Shown piece by piece: positions 12,229-24,131 of a DNA stretch of 64,000 bases. Position 1 is the first letter of the stretch. Each line of letters starts with the position of its first letter. Both the position numbers and the translations under genes were made by a program. Below the pieces are notes generated by a model. That model made no database searches, was not told where the DNA came from, and saw only the letters and a program-made list of their open reading frames with translations. This stretch comes from Acheta domesticus (Eukaryota > Arthropoda > Insecta > Orthoptera > Gryllidae). The stretch lies in NCBI GenBank assembly GCA_031308135.1, contig JAHLJT010009436.1:143579608-143643607 (forward strand), read 5' to 3'.

Positions 12229-12839
12229 TCATTTTTTGAAACCTCTCATTGCCTTTTGTTCAAGGTAAGAGTACCACCTCATTTCCTACCAAAAGGATAT
12301 CCATAAAGTTGCCTTTTTTTCCTCTGACAACTGTCAAGAATGTTGGGTGTATGAACTAGTAATGTTACTGCGCTGCTTTCTTTCAGAGAAGATCACATGT
12401 CTTATGAGTAATATGGCCTTTTTTCTCCTTCCACTAATGTTATTTTCAAATTTATGCCATATTTATACACATAATGAAAACAAAGATACATTGATAAAAG
12501 TATATCCTCTACTTCCCACAATTTAGCTGAGTAATTTATCAAAATACGGTTTTGAAATTAATGTAGATTCTTTATGCAAAATACAGTTTAATAGGTAGAA
12601 TAGTTTTTGATAAATTTGGATAAAATCTATCACTTTGGCTCCTTGGCTGACAGAAACTGCCCTCTCTTGCAATTTTTGTTTGCTGAGAGTTCTGGTCTCA
12701 GAAATTGGTTTAATGGAGACAGGTCATATTGATTACGTTACCAAGAAATATTCTAAGAGTTAATATTTTGTTTTTTAAAAATTGGTTCAAAGCATATCCA
12801 CTCTCCTTTTGGTACATATATGCAATTTGACTGTGCTTA

Positions 12840-14870
12840 CATTCAGTGACAGTCACAACAGAAATAGTTACATAACATTAATAATAAAATGTAAACAAAA
12901 AGGATGTTAAGATACATTATAATATTTTTTGATTTTAGCTAGTACGCCCACAGCAGAAATGTGGTGGATGCAGAAGATACTTCTGCACTTTTCTGCAATT
13001 GAATCTGTCAACCGAGATCAAGACAGGTGGGTTATGTTAGAAAATCCTGCATTGGAATAATTGCACAATATTTCTTACTTTTTTAATTGCTACAGTTGTC
13101 AGACACTTCTATCATAAATATTCCTATTCCAGAAAACTCTTCTTGCTCGGACTGAACATTCAGGGGGAAAAAAAAAAATATATATATATATATATATATT
13201 TTCATATAACTCAATTTTCATGGGCAAGCAGTGAATTTTAAAACAAATTAATAGGTAATGTAAATTATTTGTATTATTAAAATGTCCATGAGCGCCAGTC
13301 TTAATTTTTTTGCCTTTGTGTCATATAGGAAGAATTTGGGGGTAGAAGAGGAGCTATGGAATGGAGGTTGATATTTAGGGACATGTCACCTACTATGGTA
13401 ATTAATCCCTTTAGTGTCAAGAATGATTTCTTATGGCTGGAGGTGGCAATGATCCTCCCCATGGACGGTGAGATCTTGCACCTACCTACATATCACATTG
13501 CAGGGGATTATACTCTCAAAGATTTTCTCCAACATAGCACTGCCCCAGCCAGGATCAGCTCTAAGCTCACTACTAGTCTCCTGGCATGTGCGGTGGGATA
13601 GTCCATGTAAGTGTAAATGTGGGAAGGGGAAAGGATAGGACAAGGAAGAGGAAGGAAAGATCACATGCAGTCTGTGGCTTGTTTACTAGGGTACTGCTCC
13701 GCCATTCACCTGGCATTGATTGGAGAAGTTGTGGAAAACTTCTGAACAGAGCAGTTGGTAGCTACCAGGCAGTGGCTGATTTCCACCTTAGCTTGAAAAG
13801 CTAATGTTAAATTCGCCACTGATGAACTACAGGACCTCCTGGTCAGTCGCTGCTCAGTGGCAATGATGTCTCAGCTGCTAAATGGAATGGAGAAATGCAC
13901 TGAAGTGATAAGGGTAAATAGGAGAGCAGTACCTTTCTGGCATATACATAGTCCATAATCACTGAGAATGCTACAGTGTGCAATTCATTACATTCATCAA
14001 GTATGTCATTTTTAATTTAATTTTGTCTTTTGCAGCTTATTTCAAGCTTTGTTCATTTTCCCAATTTATTTTTATGAAATAATGTAATCTCTTTTCTTCT
14101 CTTACAGGTGTGGATTAACATTTAATAGGATCGTAAATGCTCTGGCCTCCTTTTTGTTTCCAGAAAGTTCTGTTTTGTTCATTTTGTCTCCAGAAAAGTT
14201 TTAAGGAAACAGAAAACTGATTTCTTTTCAAGAAAAATATTCAAAGAATTGGATTTATTCAAGTATTTGAATAAGAGATACAGAACATTTTGACCCTCCT
14301 GTTAGTAATTTAATGCAATTGGCTTTCCATCAATGACAATTCACATTCAAGAGAAATTGTTACATAATAATAATAATAAAATTAGAAGAAAAAAAATAAA
14401 CATACAAACTAATATTTTTCTGTTTTAGCAGCAGATTAGCATGAAAGAATGGAATCAGTCATCTGTGACAATTACTTTCCAGTGGAGTATGTTAGAAAAT
14501 CCTACATTGAAACTTTTTAACTGCTTTTATTGCTATTAGATATATAGGTGAAGTAAATTATTTCTCGTAAAAAAAACAAAAACATTGTAACTTGCAACAC
14601 ACAGGAAGAATTTGGTCTTACAAGATGAGCACTGATGGGATGAAGATGAAAGGGAAGGTGGGTTTCCCACTTGTGCATTACTGAGAATGCCCGCCTGCCT
14701 TTACGATTTTCTTAATGTGAGTTATTTCTTTTTAAATTTATTTTATTGTTTTTTTTTTGCAATTTTTAGTTTTCTTAATTTTCCAAATTTATTTTTATGA
14801 AATAATGTTATCTCTGTTTTCTTATTGTTAGGTTCTGGTTAACCTGAATGGGTCTTAAGCTTGAGCAACC
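12840..14870 (+). repeat. Degenerate direct duplication in the 3' flank of the BED/hAT gene (copy 1)
   Basis: Segments of about 12860-14135 and 14340-14860 share ordered pieces. These are a taataataaaa tract, gttagaaaatcct(g/a)cattg, aggaagaatttgg, ccaatttatttttatgaaataatgt and a final acceptor-like tta(c/g)aggt or ttaggt. The first unit is longer because it holds SINE copy d and an AT microsatellite (13170-13200). No open frame spans it. Confidence 0.55.
13397..13885 (-). mobile_element. tRNA-like SINE, family S1, copy d
   Basis: Reading the minus strand gives a decayed B box, then the core ccaggtgaatggcggagcag, ctttccttcctcttccttg and the tail block ending near acactaaaggg. Together these cover the same span as copy a. 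Confidence 0.6.
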
Positions 14871-15008
14871 TACAGTGCTTCATAATAAAATTAATGCTAT
14901 CATAATGAATATTGTAATAAAGTATAACCTTTGCAATGTAGAAAAAATTAATTTTGGGGAGTGCACATTAACATGTACAAGCTGAGCCATTTGTTCTTAT
15001 CCACTATT

Positions 15009-15108
15009 NNNNNNNNNNNNNNNNNNNNNNNNNNNNNNNNNNNNNNNNNNNNNNNNNNNNNNNNNNNNNNNNNNNNNNNNNNNNNNNNNNNNNNNNNNNN
15101 NNNNNNNN
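15009..15108. other. Assembly gap of exactly 100 N
   Basis: One hundred consecutive N bases, a conventional size for a gap of unknown length. It falls exactly where copy 1 of the block stops matching copy 2. Confidence 0.98.
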
Positions 15109-18026
15109 AATTTACACAAAGAGTACTATTATCGTTATTTCTCTGTGCATTAAAAAAGTTCTTAAAAGGATTGAAACCTCCGAGGACGATACATTAGGTC
15201 ACTGCCAATTATCTCTAAAACGAGTGAATAAATGCATTAAATAAGTGCAGAAGTAGAAAAAGATCATTCATAGCGACATCAATTGAGTAATTCTCAAGTT
15301 AGAATTGGTTTCCATCACATTTAATAGTCCACGGGAACATCGGCTGCTTACGTGAAAGCCTCGGCAACGTTTCATTTCTGAAGAAATTGTTCACCACCAT
15401 TGTCCTTTCTTGAGGAAGGCAACTCGGTGTGTAGGAAGCGACAGCTCCCTCATAACTAGAGCCCGGAAGTTCGTATATTTATTTCACCTAAAATAAGCTT
15501 AGCGAATAGGCATTTATTTCACGAAAATAGGCTAGCAAAAAGGCATTTATTGTGGCTCAAGTAGGAATGCAAGAAAGGCATGTAAACTATGAAAAATCAC
15601 TAATTAAAAGGAATAATTTTAAAAAGCTACTAAGTAAAATTATTCAAAGTTTTATTCCCACAAATATACATCAGCACTTACATGGAAGGAAAATCTTCAT
15701 TACACATGACCACTCGATATGACAAAGATTTTTTTACCTCGCGACTCTATCTCGACGAAAAGCCATTGCGAACTTCCTTTCGAATCTTGGAACCAGTGAA
15801 AACGTGATTATAGTTTTCGTTCATCGCATTTGTGTAATCGAGCACTGAGATGGGTCACATCATAATTCACTTACACAGAGCTTTGTCCTCAAAAGGGATC
15901 GGAGGCCATAGTCAAATGTAGAACGGGATTCCTCGTGAAAGAACAAAGCCTGTCGGCATCAATGAAAGGCAAAAATCTTGACTAGTATCATCTTCCTTTC
16001 TCATTTACATTTTTAACAATACCTGACCCTGAACCCACAGCAGACAAAACGCGACTGTACCTTCGTATTGTCCAGGCTTGCAGATGTTTCCAGTTTGATT
16101 GAGATCAGTGCCAGGAGAAAAAAAAGAAATAACGAAAAAGGATAGAAAATGATAAAAAGGCAAAATACTAAAAGTAGGCATTAGAAGGTGAAATAAGCAA
16201 AATAATAATAATAATAATCATCATAATAAAAGAAATATAATAAATAAAATAATAATAATAAAATAAATGAAAATCTTGTAAAACACCGGAAATAAATGAA
16301 ATAAATGAAAATATTCTAAAACACTGGAAATACAATTAAGCAATACCTATTATTATAAGCCATAAAATCGTAACAATAATAAACTAGAGATGCTAGAAAC
16401 AAACATGAATGCTTAGAAACATACGCCAAGAAACAAACATGAATCATTATTAACTGTTACATACGAGTATTTGCAGCACATATAAACGAGCAAGGAAAAT
16501 TTATACACGATCATACACGTTTATATTAAAAATTCAGACAGAAGGATGTCCAATATATCGACTATGAATGCCTATCTATATAATTATCTATATAAACCAA
16601 TCGGCATTACGAAAAGTACAACTTATGCAAAAAATATTCTCCATTTATTGTATATACTTTTGTGTAAATTTCTTATATATTATTTTCAATTTTAATATAT
16701 TTGAATGTATCATTTTATTGAACGTTGTGACATTGTAACATTACCGTTTAGTACAAAAACCTACCTTCCATGTCGCCGTCGAACAACGAAATTTTCGGAA
16801 TAACTTCTGAAACTGCTATGTCACCGCTAGCTAAGCCACGCCGCATAAAAGATTTTCTTGAAACACTGCTTATAAATAACTAACTCTGATACTAATAAAT
16901 TAATTATAGTAATTAACGAAACGAGTGGATAAAGAAAACGAGCGACAATAGAAGGGATTTTTTTTATTTACGAGTGCAATTTAATACCTGAGTGCAAGAA
17001 CCAGGTAATGACCCCTTTTTGCAAAAATGAGTTTTCGCAGATTCACGAGGACCTTTCTGCCATCTATCAGTAGACAGTGTCATCTTCGACTATCATTTCT
17101 TAATCCCCTCAGAAAACGGCGATGAAATTATATTTTCTACTCTCTGAGAGCAAGAACTAGATAATAGCCGGAGTTATCCACTTCTTGTACCCAGAACTGA
17201 GCTGATCCTGGACGAAAAATGAAGAGCAATGGGATAGAAATGCTTCAAAAAGAAAATGACAATGAAATCTTTTACATGCGCCAGACACGTGTTTTTAAAT
17301 TGGGTTTCTATTCATGTAAACCGAATGCCGAATAATGTATGTGTACAACGAAACTAGAGAGAAGAAAGATTCAAATGAAGCTGTATCAATTCTTTAACGT
17401 TATATAGACATACATGCCTCACAATGTTAAAACCCTCCTCCTTTTCAGTGACAACTGGGCCGGGCAAAATATGAATACCTTGATGGTCCAATTTTTAAGC
17501 TCACTTATTTCAAGGGAATTTTGTTTTCAAATACATCACCACTTTCCTAACCCTGGGTTTTCATTTATGTCTTGAAATCGATCCTTTTCTCAAATTGAGA
17601 AAATCAAACGGAAAAAGGGTATAAGTCTTTGTCCCAGAAGAATGATATGACATAGTAACATCAGCTTCTCGTAAATTTTCAGTAGTTACAGTGAATCAGT
17701 ATTAACTTAAAAATACCACATACAACCATTCTTCAAGAAGGTAATTAAAAATGCAACTGAGTCTTTTAGAATTATTAGATATCGAAACTTCATTTATGAA
17801 GGAAGGAATGTACCTGTTTCTCCTGATTATAGAGCTATTACCAACTCAAAATTTTGCATATTTAAAGCACGACAGCAGCTCCCTCACTTGTAGGCACCCA
17901 AAGCAAACAGGCACTTCCACTGATAATCCAGTCGATACATTTTACCTGGAAAAAGGTCATAAAAACTTTTTCTTCGAGTATGTTATATGTACCCAGGCAC
18001 TAGTTAAAACCACAAGTTTTCGACCA
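15109..18026. other. Single-copy AT-rich segment between the two blocks
   Basis: No gene was recognised. Near 15505-15560 an aggcatttatt motif occurs twice, reminiscent of TIR-element ends, but no boundaries are clear. AAT-rich microsatellite lies at 16200-16265. The segment leads without a break into copy 2 at 18027. Confidence 0.5.
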
Positions 18027-20634
18027 CCCAGACCCTGTGCTGATTCCGCGAGGCCCGAAAAAACCGATATTTCCTAACTTATTTCGTTTTTTTCCCTCTA
18101 TAGCTCTTTAACCTTAAGTCGCGTAGACAAATGTTTCAAATTAATTTTAAAGAGTTTAACATTTCCTAAAACTTTTGTATAAGAAATGATTTTCGAAACG
18201 AATCACTAAGAGAGTTACAGGTTTTCGAAAAAAACGCTATTTTTTAAATTCTCAAAAATGTGTTAAAACATGCACATATTTGTGAGATTATAATCTACCT
18301 ATAATAAATATAATAGTTATAACATGTAATACTATCATTTATCTCATCGCCGGCGTAAACATTGCTTCGTAAATGTACATATTATAAACATATTAACAAA
18401 AAATTATGGATGTGTATATGTGTGTGTTCGTGTTCCAGCAGCTTAACCCTTCAACACGGGAACAACGTCATTTAAACAAAATTTGGTTTACATTATTAAT
18501 CGTCAATTACAATGCGAAAAAGAATACACCGGGGGTAAGATACCCCTCGAGGGGTGGGTGGGAAAGGAGTGACATTTTCAACAAAATAATCATGCAACCT
18601 GCAATACATACATACCTCGTGTTATGCGCACTGAGCAGGCGTAATGGACTAGAAGGAAAGACTATTTGATGGATGATTGTGATAAATGAACACCCAGGCA
18701 ACGACGGATTTTCACTCGATAAAATGTAAGTAAATGTGGAACATGTGCATTGCCTGTGTCGTGCGATATGGATAAGGCGCGATTCTTTCTGATTCCAGAA
18801 TTAGCCGGATAATGCTTTCCTTGACAAACATTCGGGGATAAAGTCCGTTGCAGGAATCGTTCTTGATGTTTCTTATTCAAGAGCTACATTCAATTAATTA
18901 CTCTCTTCAATACAATAAGACGGCTTACTCTTGGGCGCATGTATTAATTTTAATTAATAAATGAAATACCTCGTCAGTTTCAGGGGAATTGCCACATGCA
19001 TGCTCAGAACTGTTTGCCTAGAGAAGAGCACTTCAGTCCAGATTTTCTGCAGCTACATGCCATTTGATTATATGAAGGGAGTTGCACTTCATGTTGTTTT
19101 AATTAGGCACGTGCGTGGTAGACGACCAGTACAAATCTTAAGGAATAGTTTGTCTTCCCAAACTTGACTTGATAGTAGCTGCAACTTCTATGTTAGCGGG
19201 CTGCTTCAAATGTAGATTTATGACAGGACAAAACTTAGGTTTAATCATCGTGTTTGAAAGTACCTGGTAGCGATCGTCCAGTGCTCCCGCTAATCATCTC
19301 TTTACCACACAAATCAATAAAAATATTTCATCTGCTTCAGAAATATGATTTATTCTAGTTTCTATTTGATTACACAGAATATTTCAAACAAATAACTGTT
19401 TCCACTGCACAATATTTCCTTCTATTGTCTACGTTGGATGAATGTATAACATCGAACTAAAAGCAAGAAAGAAAAAGCATATGTTCTCGGTCATAATTGA
19501 ATGATTTTGATGAGTGAGATTGTCCCTTATTCTAGAAATAAATGCTTTGATAAAAATCTATTACTGTTAGAATAATCAGTAGATTTATAACTTCTTCACT
19601 ACCAGCCTCTAGCAGTACATTGCAGTATTTACTATCGTAACATTTCTGACAAACACCGTCAACAGTAAATTGTTCCAATCATTATAGTAACCGTTGAAAG
19701 GCAATTTTTAATATGATCATCAGATTCCATTCCAACTTCATACTATGTTAGCTGGAAACGTCTAATTTAACGGATGACTGTTTCAATGGGATTAAAAATT
19801 ACCAACATTGCTGAAATTCCCTTACCACCGTTTTCTTCTGTAGTGATGCCCTATTTATTTTTAGTCTAAAACTTACAAAATATTTATGAACTTATGGTTT
19901 AATTCATTCATTTTTAATAGTCGTTTTCAAGAATTACACTGTGACACTAGAGCACCGCCGCGAGATCCTAGGGCGGGACAGGGCTCTGGCCAGACGAAAA
20001 AAATCAGTTTTCCATCGCGCTCTACCCTTACAAAGATTGCAGAACAATAATTATCGTATATTTCTTATCCTGCATCTGTGTTTCATACCTAAAATTCCCT
20101 CTTTAGTTTCTTTTACGTCTCAATTGCATCATCAGCACATGACAGAAATTATTGTTGTTGAAAATATTGTATATAACATTTTTAATAACTTATATAATAT
20201 GTATATAATATTTTAGAAAACAATAATTATTATAATTTTATGTAAACATATTGCATTGTGCAGAAAGTTTGTTTTTCTCATCTTTCCTCTCGTTTCCGTC
20301 ATATTGTGGTGTTCTACGGTTGAGGTATGCAAATACCACGTGCGAGTAAAAGCTTCTCTGTTATTTCCGCGGGTAAAATAACTTTAATCATTAACAAGGC
20401 AAATAAATCATTCGTAATGGTCGTTTGCAATACAACATCATTATGCAATGAAGCTAGAGCAGCGCCCCGAGATACTAGAAGGCGGGAGAGATCTTTTCTC
20501 CTCTATTGGCCACGGCTCCAAGAAGTCGCCCTTATCAGCGTCCTCTAACGCCTAAAAGGATTGTAAAATAGATGGCGAATACATGATTTGTAGAGAATTA
20601 TATCTACATAAATTTTAAGTACGAAGGTCTTTCA

Positions 20635-20904
20635 ATAACCGAGTAGTTATTATAGCGCGAAACCACCCCCTCCACCACCACCACCCGCGGCCTATTAATA
20701 CCGCGGACGAGACCAGCACGACGTCAGTCGCCAGTAAGCCGCTGTCCCGGACACTTCGCCCGAGACCTCGCCACTGAAGATGCCCACCGCAGTCGTCGAA
20801 ACGTAGCGTTCCAAGCCAATTGGACCACGGCCCATCAGCCCGGAAGACATCAAGAATATTGACTCGGCCGTGAAAGCCTTCAATACTTTATAATCCGAGT
20901 AGTT
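20635..20904 (+). mobile_element. Retroelement fragment with direct repeats (copy 2)
   Basis: This is the duplicate of 2611-2888. The left direct repeat has lost one base, and the stem after CTGAAGA is disrupted here: GTGGGC is shortened, giving cagtcgtcgaaacg. The hammerhead-like fold is therefore intact only in copy 1. Confidence 0.4.
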
Positions 20905-21119
20905 GTTGAAATACAACCAATTTTTTTATCAATTTTTTGTGAAGCTAATATTTTTCGAGGTGGCAAACCTCGAAACCTTCGTTTACGATATCCCAGAAAA
21001 AAGTTTAATACAAGAATTTGGAGCATTTTTAAGAAAATTTAGAATGTGTAGAGGTTTTATGTAAAGTATCACCTAAAATGAAAATACTTGTTTGAAACTC
21101 GCAGGGCTTCGAGTTTCTT

Positions 21120-21610
21120 CTTCTTTCTTGTCACTAAAATGCCTCAGACCGGGAGGTCCTACGGTTCGAATCCCGACGGTCGCAGGATTTTTCAAACTAC
21201 CTACACCGCTGGGACGAATTCATTTGCTGTTTTGAAGGAGAATTCTAGAAGTCGGCTGCTCTGATTGGTAGTTTTCCGTGGTTTCTCTCCGATCAATCCG
21301 AGCAGTACCCTACCTTCCTGCCCTAATCCTCAAACTGGCCAAGGGCCACGAGCGATCTTTCCTTCCTCTTCCTTGTCCTATCCTCCACCCCTTACTTACA
21401 CTTACACGGGCTACACTACCACACATACCGGGAGACCAGCCGGGAGCTTAGAACTTGTTCCCGCTGGGACGCTTGCCACGTTGGAGAGAGATACCTGGTT
21501 GGGGAAAAATTCCGCAAGCCCACGTAGGTCGGAGCAGATCTGGCCAACCCGCGGAAGATCACCCGCCACAACCCGCGATAAAAACAGGCACTACACTTAC
21601 GGGACCAATG
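21120..21610 (+). mobile_element. tRNA-like SINE S1 copy a (block copy 2)
   Basis: Duplicate of 3112-3592. The core around 21285-21335 differs clearly from copy 1: part of the ccaggtgaatgccgg motif is replaced and extended. Confidence 0.65.
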
Positions 21611-22869
21611 ACTAGTGAGGCTTCGCCTTGTTTTCAGCTCGAACACGGGCTGGCGCTGCTATCAGCTGCCGTGAGGCGCAGTCGTGGGCCCGCCCCATTG
21701 CCCCAGGACGGCCGGGGGCTCCCAGAAAGCGTCGGACTTCCACGTTTAGCCGACAATCGAATTTCCGGTATCAAGGACTCACAATATATGGAATGCTGGT
21801 TCCATAATGAGTTAACGAGGACGTAATTTACTACAAGTAGGAACAATATATTATCCATCTTTTCGTTAACCTGGGCCCGGCTGTGAGAGGCTTTCTATAA
21901 CAAAAATTGCAGATCATAGGGCACAATTCGTCAACTTTCTCTTCTTACAAAGTAAAGCGAAAAGTATAATTTTGACTGGTACGCATTACGTTTTCGGACG
22001 GTGTACATGTCTTTCACACGCTATCGTAGGCTGCAGATCCATTCCCATGCAACCTCGAACTATAGTATATTGCAGCATTGACCTTGACAATTCAGATGTG
22101 GAGGAGAGAGATAGAGGCGAAGAGCGATCACTCCAGTTCTTGCAATAAGTACTGTTGATAGGAATAATAACTGGGAATTCCATCCTAGCGCAGCAAATGG
22201 AATATATGCTAAAATAATTTGTAAAATGCGGAATAGAGTGCATTTTACTATATTTGTGTGTTTGGCTGTTGATTATTTCATTTCCCTGCAATATTTTAAT
22301 TGATAAGTTGTGCTTTATTTCTTTAATTTGTTTCTCTAACAAAATTAATTTGAAAAACTGTACTTGAGTTATGTGGTGAATTTTTGGCCCTGTATAAGTC
22401 GGAAACTTGCCATGACGGACATTTTTGAATGAACCTTCAGGGTCCGTCTTAGACAGTTTTACTGTACACTAACCCAACTATTTTCTTTTCATTTCGTCGT
22501 GTCTTGTAATCATTTCGTCATTAGAATAATATAAAGTACATAATTTAAAATATCATTTTTCATACACTTCCGGGCCCTAATGATGAGGCAATTCCTCATC
22601 TTTAAGGTACAACAACCAAGAAAGTCAGGAAACATTGCAATTCAAGAAATGCTGTTGGTGAATCTCACAGAAAACACACTCTCACATCAAAACGGGTGAG
22701 AAAAGATCGGAAAAGAAGGCTGCCACAGTCATTTTATTACCGGAAACAAGCTGACAACAATCCAACAAAACATTTGGTATCAAAAATGAAGTGGAATATT
22801 TCTGTAAGTTTATTCGGAACTAGATTCTCTCACCACATTTAGACCCTATGGCCAACCAATTAGTCGCTG

Positions 22870-23195
22870 CTTTCCACATCTCTCAGGGTCGACAAACACG
22901 TTTGTAATCAATGGAGTACTAGGGCGAATGATCGTACCATCGCTCGTCGCAAAGGAGGGAATGAAGACGGTATTGGAAGGAGAAATCGAACGCGGTCCAT
23001 GGTCCAAGAATTTATCCACCACAGAAAACTACCCATCAGTGCAGCCGGCAGCTAGAATTCTCCAGAGAATGGCTGAATGCTGTCGAGCTAGTACGTAGCT
23101 AGTGAGGAAAATATGCCACCGTCGGATCTCGATCCCTAGACCTTCCGGTCAGAATCGCAGCAGAGACAGCGACAAAGATCCAGCATCATTGCTGA
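22870..23195 (-). mobile_element. tRNA-like SINE S1 copy b, decayed (block copy 2)
   Basis: Duplicate of 4840-5165, with the same degenerate B box and core on the minus strand. Confidence 0.5.
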
Positions 23196-23999
23196 ACATA
23201 GACGAGTTTGTGACCTTTGACATTCACCTGTCAACGCGCCATCCTGCACGCGGCGTCTGCCCCAGGCGACCGACCACGCGTCGGCGGCGTCTCTTTCGCG
23301 CCCGTCACCCCTTGGCGCGGCGCGGCGGCGGGAACGAGAAAGTGGCGGGAATCAATTTAAAGGACTAAATGTTATCGGAGTAAAATATTTAACTAAGTAT
23401 ACATTGTCTTCGAGACGCGAGAAAGGTGACATACGTAAAAAACGATGTCATGTTTGCAGGTGAAAGGTACATGAGCTTAGCCTTTCATTTCGCGGGAAAA
23501 GTGTTTCAGAAAATTACCGTCTGCATTGCGAACAATTTTTAGATACTTTTCTAACTAAAATTTACTAATTTTTAGAAGTAACTAATGTTAGACATAAAAA
23601 ACTTATTTTAGATTATAACATATTTCTTCGCTGAAGTACAAACGACTATTTCTTATATCGTTCGAAAGTAAAAGCTTGTAAGGTACGTGCATTATAAAAT
23701 ACTACATGTAATATGAATTTGATAGTGTGAAAATCATTGAACGCAAGCACATGTTAATTTCAAATTTGTATTAATAAATATGAAAATACTACCCAATGCT
23801 TCTTCAAATTTTTATTGTCATGAAGTTATCTCCACCCTTTATTACTCTTCCAATTTCCAACATTATTTAATTAATGGTTGTGTTGGGAAAACTAATGTTA
23901 ATTGACATGGATATCCTTAGTAAATCGTAGTCCACGTGGTTAAGGAATCCCGCGTAATTATTACTTCGAAGGTTGGTAGAATACGCGGTGGATCGAGTT

Positions 24000-24037
24000 T
24001 ATAAAAGGGCTTCGCTGCCCGCGATAATTTCTCATTC
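24000..24037 (+). promoter_or_regulatory. Core promoter of the BED/hAT gene (copy 2)
   Basis: TATAAAAG at 24000-24007 and TCATTC at 24032-24037 are identical to copy 1. The leader runs to the ATG at 24132. Confidence 0.58.
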
Positions 24038-24131
24038 GCTCGCTGCCTGCTCTGCCCTGAGGTGATACTCGTTGCGTGGGTTCGGTTCGGTGTCCTCTTC
24101 TTCGTCCCGCGCGCTCCTGTCATCAACGGAA

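Larger units (their letters stand above)
1..15008. repeat. Copy 1 of a ~15 kb duplicated block
   Basis: The whole stretch recurs at 18027-33043 in the same orientation and order. Differences are mainly single-base gains or losses in homopolymers, a few substitutions, and two longer differences (around 2795-2805 and 3285-3310). This copy stops exactly at a 100-N gap. It contains the complete BED/hAT gene, four SINEs and a TIR element. An uncollapsed haplotype or overlapping contig end is more likely than a real tandem duplication, but both remain possible. Confidence 0.93.

Noticed and set aside
15505..15560. Repeated aggcatttatt as hAT-type TIRs
   Set aside because: The two copies are direct and close together. 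No matching inverted end or target duplication was found.
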